Of a DNA stretch of 64,000 bases, positions 7,902 through 15,679 are shown in pieces. Made by a program: the position numbers and the translations under genes. This DNA comes from Trichococcus palustris (GTDB lineage: Bacteria; Bacillota; Bacilli; Lactobacillales; Aerococcaceae): positions 62,001-126,000 of the forward strand of contig NZ_FOTD01000005.1 of assembly GCF_900114465.1 (NCBI RefSeq). The letters run 5' to 3'. The stretch's first letter is position 1. Every line of letters begins with the position of its first letter. Under the pieces are notes generated by a model, which saw nothing but the letters and a program-made list of their open reading frames with translations, did no database searches and was not told the DNA's origin.

Positions 7902-8204
7902 TCAGTCCAGATATTCGTAGACATCCTTCTGGGTTTCATCGAATACAACTTCGTGGGAGTCGCTGTTCTGGATTTTGCGCAGAGGATAATTTGTTCGATA
8001 GATACTTTGATCCGGGAACTGTTCCAGAAAGATGACGAAATTCTTAGGATAGAAGCTCACCATTTTCGTGAAGACATGGTCTTGATCGATAATGACGGTT
8101 CTTACTTCCGCTGGGCTTTTTACCCAATACGTGTCCACATTGAAGTATTCGCCTGGATGAACACGGTATTCATACTTGAGTAAGGTAATAGGGTCGTTCA
8201 ACAT
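7902..8204 (-). CDS. Hypothetical protein, 100 residues
   Basis: I do not recognise this 100-residue protein. It has no membrane segment or signal peptide and is rich in aromatic and acidic residues (YWVKSPAEVRTVIIDQDHVF, ending DETQKDVYEYLD). A strong GAGGAGG ribosome site eight bases before the ATG and a -10 element further upstream support it as a real gene. A frame on the opposite strand at 7806-8183 lacks a ribosome site and is treated as a shadow. Confidence 0.65.
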   Translation of the reverse strand: MLNDPITLLKYEYRVHPGEYFNVDTYWVKSPAEVRTVIIDQDHVFTKMVSFYPKNFVIFLEQFPDQSIYRTNYPLRKIQNSDSHEVVFDETQKDVYEYLD

Positions 8205-8247
8205 AAAGAGACCTCCTCTAATCTATTGTTAACTTATTCACGTAACC

Positions 8248-8276
8248 ATTATAACCCAAAAACAATAAATCTTTAA
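8248..8276 (-). promoter_or_regulatory. Promoter for the 100-residue hypothetical gene
   Basis: On the minus strand TATAAT stands at 8253-8248 with TTAAAG 17 bases upstream. It lies about 45 bases before the ATG at 8204. Confidence 0.5.
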
Positions 8277-8360
8277 GTATTTTATCAAAGTCAATAAAAT
8301 GAAAGTTATGTATCGATGTTAATGCCAATAATAGTTAAACAGGAAATATTAGGGAAAGTA

Positions 8361-8369
8361 TGGTATACT
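8361..8369 (+). promoter_or_regulatory. Extended -10 promoter for the DUF2187 gene
   Basis: TGGTATACT is an extended -10 element about 58 bases upstream of the ATG at 8427. No clear -35 hexamer is seen. Confidence 0.5.
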
Positions 8370-8426
8370 ATTGTCAGTAAGTGTGTGTTGTGGTTCCCGG
8401 TTCATAAAAGTGAGGCGATTATAGAA

Positions 8427-8768
8427 ATGGTACGAAATATTACTAAAGAAACGAAAACTATGATTGAAAGTGAATTGCGTAAGGGTACGAGTAACTCTCG
8501 TATCGCAAATCTGCTTGGAGTATCATACGATCAGGCTTTAGAGGTTGTCGATGCGATCAAGGAATCCATCCGGCCTGAAATTGGCGATCAAATTAAATTC
8601 ACATTTCGGAAGCAAGAAATGGTCGGCGTAATCAGAAAGCTTTTGACGAACAGCGCAGTTGTTGAAATTTATTGGGATCTATCCTCAAATACGATGAAAG
8701 ACATCTGCGAGGATAAGACTATTGTAAATTTCAAGGATATTGAGGAATTCGTTAAGGTTGGAGAATAA
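8427..8768 (+). CDS. DUF2187-type protein with an N-terminal helix-turn-helix-like segment
   Basis: A 113-residue protein. Residues 1-47 (ELRKGTSNSRIANLLGVSYDQALEVV) look like a small helix-turn-helix. Residues 50-113 (IGDQIKF...VGVIRKLLTNSAVVEI...KTIVNFKDIEEF) resemble DUF2187, a KOW-like beta-barrel domain of small Firmicutes proteins. The ATG at 8427 has GTGAGGCGA upstream, and the conserved part starts there; the frame is open back to 8316 but that part covers the promoter. A terminator follows. The function is unknown. Confidence 0.75.
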   Translation: MVRNITKETKTMIESELRKGTSNSRIANLLGVSYDQALEVVDAIKESIRPEIGDQIKFTFRKQEMVGVIRKLLTNSAVVEIYWDLSSNTMKDICEDKTIVNFKDIEEFVKVGE

Positions 8769-8780
8769 ATAGTTTGGTCT

Positions 8781-8807
8781 AAAGCAACGGGAACCGTTGC
8801 TTTTTTT
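8781..8807 (+). terminator. Terminator after the DUF2187 gene
   Basis: AGCAACGG and CCGTTGCT form an eight-base-pair stem with a three-base loop, followed by seven T. Confidence 0.88.
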
Positions 8808-8983
8808 GTTGATAGGATTTGAGTGCCAGGCATCCATTTGCAAAATCACACGCTGCATTCACCCCGTCATAGGGTAGTCGAGATTTCGTTTTACATAACG
8901 CTACACTGTGGGGATACCTTTTGGGATTACATTTGAAATCCCAAACATTTTATGAAAATAAATGACTATTTTTCCATAAATGC

Positions 8984-9012
8984 TTGACATAAAAAATAAA
9001 ATTTTATATAGT
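8984..9012 (+). promoter_or_regulatory. Main promoter of the fab-acc locus
   Basis: TTGACA at 8984-8989 and TATAGT at 9007-9012 are 17 bases apart. The FabT palindrome at 9024-9044 begins 11 bases after the -10 element, so a bound repressor would cover the transcription start. Confidence 0.85.
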
Positions 9013-9023
9013 TTGAACAGCGA

Positions 9024-9044
9024 ATAGTTTGACCATCAAACTAT
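9024..9044 (+). promoter_or_regulatory. FabT operator
   Basis: Two perfect nine-base arms (ATAGTTTGA and TCAAACTAT) flank a CCA centre. This fits the FabT box AGTTTGA-N3-TCAAACT known from streptococci, lactococci and enterococci. FabT is a MarR-type repressor that binds more tightly with acyl-ACP as co-repressor. A further half-site-like AGTTTGAAC overlaps the -10 region at 9010-9018. Confidence 0.85.
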
Positions 9045-9101
9045 TTGAACACCAAGCAATGTTGTTTGACAGGATAGTTATCGAAAGGAGGAGAAATTTC
9101 T

Positions 9102-9563
9102 TTGGATCATTCCATTGATAAAATAAACTCATTTCTCGTGGCTATTTTTAATGAAGTGTTGGATATTGAAGAGCACGCACTGCGTGTGAGCACTTTTTCT
9201 GATTTATCCATAAAGGAGATGCATACTGTCGAAGCAATCGGCATGTATGATCATCATACTACTTCTGAAGTAGCGAAAATATTGAACATAACTGCGGGAA
9301 CCTTGACGGTGGCTATAAATTCTCTTGTTAAAAAGGGGTATGTCGAACGCATTCGTATGAAAAACGACCGCAGAGTAGTAAATCTAGGACTAACCAAAAA
9401 GGGGCGCTTGCTCTACCGACTTCATGATAAGTTCCATAGAGAAATGGTGGAAAATACCATTCATGATATGGACAATCAAGAAGTTGAAGTTTTGCTGAAA
9501 GGTCTAAACAATCTTCACGGGTTCCTATTCGGTTTAGTTCAAAATATCAAGGAACAGGGTTGA
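9102..9563 (+). CDS. fabT: Fatty-acid biosynthesis repressor FabT (MarR family)
   Basis: This 153-residue MarR-family protein has a winged helix (TSEVAKILNITAGTLTVAINSLVKKGYVERI, then RMKNDRRVVNLGLTKKG) and dimerisation helices at both ends. Its place as first gene of the fab locus, and the FabT palindrome in its own promoter, identify it as FabT, which represses the locus and itself when long-chain acyl-ACP is abundant. The TTG start at 9102 is supported by AAAGGAGGAG seven bases upstream. Only four bases separate it from fabH. Confidence 0.93.
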   Translation: MDHSIDKINSFLVAIFNEVLDIEEHALRVSTFSDLSIKEMHTVEAIGMYDHHTTSEVAKILNITAGTLTVAINSLVKKGYVERIRMKNDRRVVNLGLTKKGRLLYRLHDKFHREMVENTIHDMDNQEVEVLLKGLNNLHGFLFGLVQNIKEQG

Positions 9564-9567
9564 TACA

Positions 9568-10545
9568 ATGGGTTCAAAAATTAGCGCTACCGGACATTAT
9601 CTTCCGGAACAGGTCATCACAAATGATGATCTCGCTAAAATCATGGATACAAGCGATGAATGGATCAGCAAGAGGACAGGTATTCGCCAAAGACATATTT
9701 CGAAGGATGAAAACACTTCGGATTTGGCCAGCAAAGCCGCTCTTAACATCCTGCAGAATAGAAATATTACTGCGGATCAAATCGATTTCATCATCGTGGC
9801 AACAATGACAGCGGATGCTGCAAGTCCATCGACTGCCTGCCTGGTTCAAGAGAAAATTGGCGCTTCAAAGGCCTTTTGTTTTGACATCAATGCAGCCTGT
9901 TCGGGATTTGTGTATTCCTTATCCACCGGGATCCATCTGATGCAAAGTAATTTGTATCAATATGGCTTGATCATTGGTGCAGAAACAATGTCAAAAGCAG
10001 TCAATTGGGAAGACCGATCGACGGCTGTCCTGTTTGGGGACGGTGCAGGTGGCGTATTGTTGGAAAGAACGGAAGACGACTGTTTTGTTGCAGAAGACAT
10101 CCATTCCGATGGCGGACGCCACGGAGCCTTGGTGTCGGATACAAGAAAGCTGACAAGTCCGTTTGGCGGAACCGTGGAAGAGGAGCAATCCTACCTTACG
10201 ATGGATGGCAGAGCAATTTTTGATTTTGCAATCCGCAGTGTGCCGGATATGATCCGGGATGTAATGCTGAAAGGCAATCTTGTCGAAGGCGATTTGAAGA
10301 AAATCATAGCTCATCAAGCCAATATCCGCTTATTGGAAGCAATCAGCAAAAAGGTGAAATTGCCTTTCTCTTTGTTTGCCAGCAACATTGCGGATACGGG
10401 TAACACTTCTGCGGCCAGTATACCTATTTTGTTTGATCAGCTCGTTCAATCGAAAGAAATTCAACTCGGCACGAAAGACAAAGTGCTGATGACAGGATTT
10501 GGTGGCGGCCTTACTTGGGGCGCCATAGTAATATCATTAAACTAA
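9568..10545 (+). CDS. fabH: 3-oxoacyl-ACP synthase III (KAS III)
   Basis: FabH starts fatty-acid synthesis by condensing acetyl- or branched acyl-CoA with malonyl-ACP. In the 325-residue protein the catalytic cysteine is C111 in DINAACSGF, the histidine is in IAHQANIRLLE and the asparagine in ADTGNTSAASIPI, which completes the KAS III triad. The ATG follows GGAACAGGG at the end of fabT. It is the first enzyme of the co-directional fab-acc cluster. Confidence 0.97.
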   Translation: MGSKISATGHYLPEQVITNDDLAKIMDTSDEWISKRTGIRQRHISKDENTSDLASKAALNILQNRNITADQIDFIIVATMTADAASPSTACLVQEKIGASKAFCFDINAACSGFVYSLSTGIHLMQSNLYQYGLIIGAETMSKAVNWEDRSTAVLFGDGAGGVLLERTEDDCFVAEDIHSDGGRHGALVSDTRKLTSPFGGTVEEEQSYLTMDGRAIFDFAIRSVPDMIRDVMLKGNLVEGDLKKIIAHQANIRLLEAISKKVKLPFSLFASNIADTGNTSAASIPILFDQLVQSKEIQLGTKDKVLMTGFGGGLTWGAIVISLN

Positions 10546-10572
10546 AAAAAACATTATTTGGAGGAATTTATT

Positions 10573-10797
10573 ATGACATTCGAAAAAATTCAAGCTATTA
10601 TCGTGGACCAATTAGACAAAGAAGTAGAAGAAGTACAATTAACAACTAACTTCAGAGAAGACTTAGATGCTGACAGCTTAGACTTATTCCAAATCATCAA
10701 CGACATCGAAGACGAATTCGACATCAAAATCGAATCAGACGAAGGCATCAACACTGTTGAAGACTTAGTTAAATACGTTGACGCTCAATTAGCATAA
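10573..10797 (+). CDS. acpP: Acyl carrier protein
   Basis: A 74-residue, strongly acidic protein with the phosphopantetheine site [10 protein letters not shown]; the modified serine is S35. It carries growing acyl chains between all Fab enzymes. Its codons are very biased, as expected for an abundant protein. The ATG at 10573 follows TTGGAGGAATTTATT; the frame is open from a TTG at 10558, but that would place the ribosome site inside the gene. Confidence 0.97.
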   Translation: MTFEKIQAIIVDQLDKEVEEVQLTTNFREDLDADSLDLFQIINDIEDEFDIKIESDEGINTVEDLVKYVDAQLA

Positions 10798-10826
10798 TAA
10801 GCAGTCATTAGGAAAGTAGGACTTGT

Positions 10827-11786
10827 ATGAAGTCGGAATTATGTGAATTATTAGGTATCCAATATCCCATCATTCAAGGAGCGATGGCGTGGGTTGCGGA
10901 TGCTGATTTAGCAAGTGCCGTTTCTAATGCCGGTGGCTTAGGTCTAATAGGGACTGGACATGACCCTGTGGATGTTGTGAACGATAAAATTTCTAAAATG
11001 AAATCATTGACCGACAAACCGTTCGGCGTCAACATCATGCTTTTGAATCCACATGTCGATGCTGTTGTTGAAGCAGTGATTGCTTCCGGCATAAAAGTTG
11101 TTACAACCGGCGCGGGCAGTCCAGCAAGATACATGAACCAATTCAAAGCAGCTGGGATTATCGTTATCCCGGTTGTCGCTTCTGTCGCTTTGGCGAGAAG
11201 AATGGAAAAAGATGGCGCACATGCGGTTGTCGTTGAAGGGATGGAATCCGGTGGACACATCGGTAAAACAACTACAATGGCTTTAGTACCTCAGGTTGTC
11301 GACGCTGTTTCCGTTCCGGTTATCGCTGCCGGCGGTATTGGTGATGGACGTGGAATGGCCGCTGCATTTATGTTGGGCGCATCTGCTGTCCAGGTTGGGA
11401 CTCGTTTCGTTGTTTCCAAGGAATCAAATGCGCATCAAAATTTCAAGAACGCCATTTTGAAAGCGAAGGATATCGATACAGTTGTTACCGGTCAAATTAC
11501 GGGACATCCTGTTCGTGTGCTGCGCAACAAATTGACTAGAGAATATTTGCAAGTTGAAAAAGAAGAAACAAGCAAAGAAAACCCGGACTTGGCGAAGCTT
11601 GAAAAAATGGGCAAAGGGGCTTTGCGAAAAGCGACGGTTGAAGGCGACAAAGACTACGGTTCGATGATGGCTGGACAGATTGCCGGTCTGATTTCGAAAG
11701 AACAAACGTGTCATGAAATTATTCAAGATTATATGAATGAATGCAAAGAAGTTATTCTATCACAAGCAAAAATGTGGTCGGAATAA
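10827..11786 (+). CDS. fabK: Enoyl-ACP reductase II (FMN-dependent)
   Basis: FabK is a flavoprotein of the nitronate monooxygenase fold that reduces enoyl-ACP with NAD(P)H and replaces FabI in many Lactobacillales. The 319-residue protein has PIIQGAMAWVADADLASAVS at the N terminus, AAGGIGDGRG for FMN phosphate binding and the catalytic histidine at H144 in EGMESGGHIG, the same number as in the pneumococcal enzyme. AGGAAAGTAGGA precedes the ATG. No fabI is seen in the window, so FabK is the enoyl reductase of this locus. Confidence 0.96.
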   Translation: MKSELCELLGIQYPIIQGAMAWVADADLASAVSNAGGLGLIGTGHDPVDVVNDKISKMKSLTDKPFGVNIMLLNPHVDAVVEAVIASGIKVVTTGAGSPARYMNQFKAAGIIVIPVVASVALARRMEKDGAHAVVVEGMESGGHIGKTTTMALVPQVVDAVSVPVIAAGGIGDGRGMAAAFMLGASAVQVGTRFVVSKESNAHQNFKNAILKAKDIDTVVTGQITGHPVRVLRNKLTREYLQVEKEETSKENPDLAKLEKMGKGALRKATVEGDKDYGSMMAGQIAGLISKEQTCHEIIQDYMNECKEVILSQAKMWSE

Positions 11787-11807
11787 CGGATATATAGAGG
11801 TGGAAAA

Positions 11808-12734
11808 ATGGCAATAGCTTTTGTCTATAGCGGTCAGGGTGCGCAATATTTTGGAATGGGTCAAGAACTCTATAACGAATATGCAGTTGTCCGTAATGTT
11901 TTCGATGAAGCTTCCGCTGTTCTTGGATACGATGTAGCAAATCTTTGTTTCCAAGAAAATGAACAGCTTCATTTAACTGAATATACGCAACCAGCAATCT
12001 TAACGGTTAGCTACGCCCTTGATCAATTACTAGCTGAAAAGGGAATTCAGCCAGATTTTGTTGCAGGATTAAGCCTCGGAGAATATACAGCACTGGTGAA
12101 AGCCAATGCTTTTTCTTTTAATGAGGCTATTTCGCTAGTTGCAAAACGTGGGAAATACATGAGTGAAGCCGTCCCTGCAGGTCGCGGGAAAATGGCTGCC
12201 GTCATGAATGCTGAACGTTCTGTCATCGAAGAGGCGTGCCGTGAAGCGAGTAAAACGGCATATGTGGCTCCAGCCAACTACAATATGCCGACACAGATCG
12301 TCATCGGCGGTGAAATCGAAGGCGTCGACAAAGCGATCGAACTGCTGGAAGCAAAAGGTGTAAGAAGGATTATTCCGTTGAACGTCAGCGGTCCTTTCCA
12401 TACTGCTTTGTTGCATCCGGCTGCAGAAAAGCTGGCAGTAGCTTTATCCGAATTAACCGTAAACGAACCAACTATTCCGGTTATCGGCAATACAGAAGCT
12501 ACCGTTGTTACGAAAGATGCCATCAAGGGTCTCTTGGTGAGGCAAGTAGAATCTCCTGTATTATGGGAAGACAGCGTACTTAAGATGATCGATTTAGGTG
12601 TGGATACATTCGTGGAAGTGGGTCCAGGAACGACTTTGAGTAAATTCATCAAGAAGATAAACAAAGACGTGTCCATCTACAATGTGGAAGATCTGAAATC
12701 TTTCAACAAAACCATCGAAGCGTTACAAAAATAA
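11808..12734 (+). CDS. fabD: Malonyl-CoA:ACP transacylase
   Basis: FabD loads malonyl groups onto ACP. The 308-residue protein opens with AFVYSGQGAQYFGMG, has the nucleophile serine S89 in GLSLGEY and the partner histidine in GPFHTALL, all as expected. AGAGGTGG precedes the ATG. It lies 21 bases after fabK in the same operon. Confidence 0.97.
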   Translation: MAIAFVYSGQGAQYFGMGQELYNEYAVVRNVFDEASAVLGYDVANLCFQENEQLHLTEYTQPAILTVSYALDQLLAEKGIQPDFVAGLSLGEYTALVKANAFSFNEAISLVAKRGKYMSEAVPAGRGKMAAVMNAERSVIEEACREASKTAYVAPANYNMPTQIVIGGEIEGVDKAIELLEAKGVRRIIPLNVSGPFHTALLHPAAEKLAVALSELTVNEPTIPVIGNTEATVVTKDAIKGLLVRQVESPVLWEDSVLKMIDLGVDTFVEVGPGTTLSKFIKKINKDVSIYNVEDLKSFNKTIEALQK

Positions 12735-12763
12735 AACGATTATATAAGAAATGAGGGGTACCC

Positions 12764-13495
12764 TTGGATTTAAAAGGTAAAACGGTTATCGTCACTGGAA
12801 GTTCCAGAGGGATTGGGGAAGCCATCGCTGAAGCATATGCGAAACGCGGAGCCAATATCGTATTAAATGCTCGTAAACCAATCGCTGAAGAAAAAGTAGC
12901 TCATTTAGAATCTTTTGGCGTCATTGTCAAAACTATTTTAGGGGACGTCAGTGAATTTGAAACTGCAAAAGAAATAGTTAGCCAAACCAAGGAACTATTC
13001 GGTTCTGTCGACGTTTTAGTTAATAATGCGGGAATTACACGTGATAAACTAATCATGCGCATGGATGAAGAAGATTTCGATGCAACCTATCAAGTGAACT
13101 TGAAGGGGACATTCAATATGATTCGCCATGCTTTGCCGATTATGTTGAAGCAAAGAAGCGGCAGCATCATCAACCTCTCAAGCATTGCCGGTGAAACAGG
13201 CAATATTGGACAAGCAAACTATGCTGCCAGCAAAGCCGGAATCATCGGATTGACAAAATCAGTGGCACGTGAAGCTGCCACAAGAGGCATCACTTGTAAT
13301 GCCATTGCACCCGGTTTCATCGAAACGGAAATGACAGATGTGCTTTCTGAAAAGATTCAAGAACAAATGTTAACGCAAATTCCATTGAAACGATTTGGGA
13401 AGGCCGAAGAAGTAGCTAACACAGCTGTCTTCTTAAGTGAGAATACTTACATAACGGGCCAAACAATCAGTGTCAATGGCGGCATGTATATGTAG
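12764..13495 (+). CDS. fabG: 3-oxoacyl-ACP reductase FabG
   Basis: FabG reduces 3-oxoacyl-ACP with NADPH. The 243-residue short-chain dehydrogenase has TGSSRGIG at 11-18, NNAG at 87-90 and the catalytic S140, Y153 and K157. The TTG start at 12764 follows GAGGGGTACCC, and the protein begins MDLKGKTVIVTG, which fits the family. Confidence 0.97.
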   Translation: MDLKGKTVIVTGSSRGIGEAIAEAYAKRGANIVLNARKPIAEEKVAHLESFGVIVKTILGDVSEFETAKEIVSQTKELFGSVDVLVNNAGITRDKLIMRMDEEDFDATYQVNLKGTFNMIRHALPIMLKQRSGSIINLSSIAGETGNIGQANYAASKAGIIGLTKSVAREAATRGITCNAIAPGFIETEMTDVLSEKIQEQMLTQIPLKRFGKAEEVANTAVFLSENTYITGQTISVNGGMYM

Positions 13496-13510
13496 GACTG
13501 GAGGATAATT

Positions 13511-14746
13511 ATGAATCGCGTTGTTATTACAGGGATGGGTGCCATTACACCTTTAGGAAATACAGTAGCTGAATTTTGGGACGGCATCAAGAATGGTAAA
13601 AACGGAATTTCTGAAATTACCAAATTTGATGCAACCGAAACAGGCATAACCGTTGCAGGTGAAGTCAAAGACTTTGATGCTACAAAATATATGGACCGCA
13701 AAGAATTTAAACGCATGGATTTATTCTCGCAATATGCGGTTGCTGCTTCTGCTCAAGCAGTTGAACAAAGCGGCATTGATTTAGAAAAAATTGATGCTGA
13801 TCGCTTCGGTGTTATCATCGGATCAGGAGTCGGCGGTTTCATCACAATGGAATCCGGTATCATCAAAATGCATGAAAAAGGACCGAAAAGAGTGCCGCCA
13901 TTATTCGTACCGATGGCAATCGGTAATATGGCAGCGGGTAACACAGCCATTAAATTCGGTGCTAAAGGCCCAAGCATGGACATCGTTACAGCTTGCGCTT
14001 CTGCAACAAACTCAATCGGTGAAGCTTACCGCAACATCAAGCATGGCTATTCAGACCTTATGCTGGCTGGTGGGGCAGAAGCGACCGTTTGTGAAATCGG
14101 CATCGCCGGCTTCGCATCATTGACAGCTCTATCTACAAGTACCGATCCAGACCGCGCTTCCATTCCATTCGACAAAGAAAGAGATGGATTTGTTATGGGT
14201 GAAGGTGCCGGTATTGTGATGCTGGAAAGTCTGGAGCACGCGGAAAAACGTGGAGCAACCATATTGGCGGAAGTTGTCGGATACGGCGTTACATGCGATG
14301 CGTACCATATGACGGCACCATCCGCAGACGGAAGCGGCGCAGGCAAAGCCATGCTGCAAGCTATGAAAGAAGCGGGCATCACACCAGCGCAAGTTGATTA
14401 CATCAACGCTCACGGAACAAGTACACCGGCGAATGATGCTGGTGAAACAGCAGCCATCAAGTACGCTTTTGGTGAAGAAGCATATAACGTGGCTATTTCA
14501 AGCACAAAGAGCATGACAGGACATCTGTTGGGGGCTGCCGGTGGGATTGAAGCCGTAGCATGCGTGAAGGCAATCCAAGACGACTTCTTGCCGCCTACAA
14601 TCGGTTTCCAAGTTCCGGATGAAGGATGCGATTTGGACTATATACCAAACCAAGGCCGCGAAAAAGAAGTGAACTACACATTGAGCAATTCATTAGGATT
14701 TGGTGGACATAACGCTGTGTTATGCTTCAAAAAATGGGAGGCTTAA
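13511..14746 (+). CDS. fabF: 3-oxoacyl-ACP synthase II (KAS II)
   Basis: FabF elongates acyl-ACP with malonyl-ACP. The 411-residue protein has the nucleophile C162 in TACASATNS and the two histidines in INAHGTSTPAND and TKSMTGHLLGAAG. A TGGAGGATAATT ribosome site precedes the ATG, and the gene ends three bases before accB starts. Confidence 0.97.
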   Translation: MNRVVITGMGAITPLGNTVAEFWDGIKNGKNGISEITKFDATETGITVAGEVKDFDATKYMDRKEFKRMDLFSQYAVAASAQAVEQSGIDLEKIDADRFGVIIGSGVGGFITMESGIIKMHEKGPKRVPPLFVPMAIGNMAAGNTAIKFGAKGPSMDIVTACASATNSIGEAYRNIKHGYSDLMLAGGAEATVCEIGIAGFASLTALSTSTDPDRASIPFDKERDGFVMGEGAGIVMLESLEHAEKRGATILAEVVGYGVTCDAYHMTAPSADGSGAGKAMLQAMKEAGITPAQVDYINAHGTSTPANDAGETAAIKYAFGEEAYNVAISSTKSMTGHLLGAAGGIEAVACVKAIQDDFLPPTIGFQVPDEGCDLDYIPNQGREKEVNYTLSNSLGFGGHNAVLCFKKWEA

Positions 14747-14749
14747 TAC

Positions 14750-15229
14750 GTGAATATAGAAGATGTAAAAAGCCTCATTGCATTGATCGATGAATCAACA
14801 TTAACCGAGTTGCACTATGAAACAGCCGATTTCCACTTGTTGTTGTCAAAAAATAAGGCCGTTCAAAAGAATAGTCAGTCAACTGCAAATGCAGTTGCTT
14901 TTGATAATGAGGTTAAGCCTGTTTCCGAAGTGATGAAAGAATCGTCGGTTGAGAAAAAAGAAGCAGCCGCAGATACTGTAGTCGCGCAGAAAGAAGGACA
15001 TATCGTCACTTCACCGATTGTCGGTGTCGTTTATCTGGCTGCAACGCCGGAATCAAAACCTTATGTTACAATAGGACAAAGCGTTTCCAGAGGCGACGTT
15101 GTCTGTCTGGTTGAAGCGATGAAATTGATGAATGAAATCAAGAGTGAATTCAGCGGGGAAATCGTTGAGATTTTGGTCGAAAACGAACAAATCGTTGAAT
15201 ATAATCAACCACTATTTCGTATTATCTAA
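14750..15229 (+). CDS. accB: Biotin carboxyl carrier protein of acetyl-CoA carboxylase
   Basis: AccB carries the biotin that shuttles CO2 between AccC and the AccAD transferase. The 159-residue protein has a helical N terminus, an Ala/Glu/Lys-rich linker (about 40-82) and a biotinyl domain whose biotinylated lysine is K125 in EAMKLMNEI. The GTG start follows GGAGGCTTAATAC inside the end of fabF. Confidence 0.96.
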   Translation: MNIEDVKSLIALIDESTLTELHYETADFHLLLSKNKAVQKNSQSTANAVAFDNEVKPVSEVMKESSVEKKEAAADTVVAQKEGHIVTSPIVGVVYLAATPESKPYVTIGQSVSRGDVVCLVEAMKLMNEIKSEFSGEIVEILVENEQIVEYNQPLFRII

Positions 15230-15246
15230 AAGAGGAGACTGTTAAA

Positions 15247-15678
15247 ATGAGTTTATTAAGCGCACAACAAGTTATGGATATCATCCCAAATCGCTACCCG
15301 ATTTTCTTTATCGACAAAGTAGAGGAATTGACTCCCGGCGAACATATTGTATGTTATAAAAACGTTACGATCAATGAACCGTTCTTCCAAGGACATTTCC
15401 CTGGCGAACCAGTAATGCCTGGTGTTTTAATCGTTGAAGCATTGGCGCAAGCCGGTTCAATCCCATTATTGACATTGCCTGATTTCGAAGGCCAAACAGC
15501 CTATTTGGGTGGCTTGAACAAAGTGAAATTCCGTCAAAAAGTTGTTCCTGGCGATGTTTTACGTCTACAAGTCGACATCATCAAATTAAAGAAATTTGCC
15601 GGTATCGGTTATGGTCAAGCTTTTGTTGGGGACAAAAAAGTTTGTGAAGTTGAAATGACATTCATCATAGGTAGATAA
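15247..15678 (+). CDS. fabZ: 3-hydroxyacyl-ACP dehydratase FabZ
   Basis: FabZ dehydrates 3-hydroxyacyl-ACP. The 143-residue hotdog-fold protein has the catalytic histidine H50 in [15 protein letters not shown] and glutamate E64 in LIVEALAQ. Some Lactobacillales also have a second copy (FabN) that isomerises for unsaturated fatty acids; none is in this window. AAGAGGAGACTG precedes the ATG, and accC follows after one base. Confidence 0.95.
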   Translation: MSLLSAQQVMDIIPNRYPIFFIDKVEELTPGEHIVCYKNVTINEPFFQGHFPGEPVMPGVLIVEALAQAGSIPLLTLPDFEGQTAYLGGLNKVKFRQKVVPGDVLRLQVDIIKLKKFAGIGYGQAFVGDKKVCEVEMTFIIGR

Positions 15679-15679
15679 T

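Noticed and set aside
7806-8183. Plus-strand frame of 125 codons opposite the 100-residue gene
   Set aside because: It has no ribosome site and lies opposite a minus-strand gene with both promoter and ribosome site.
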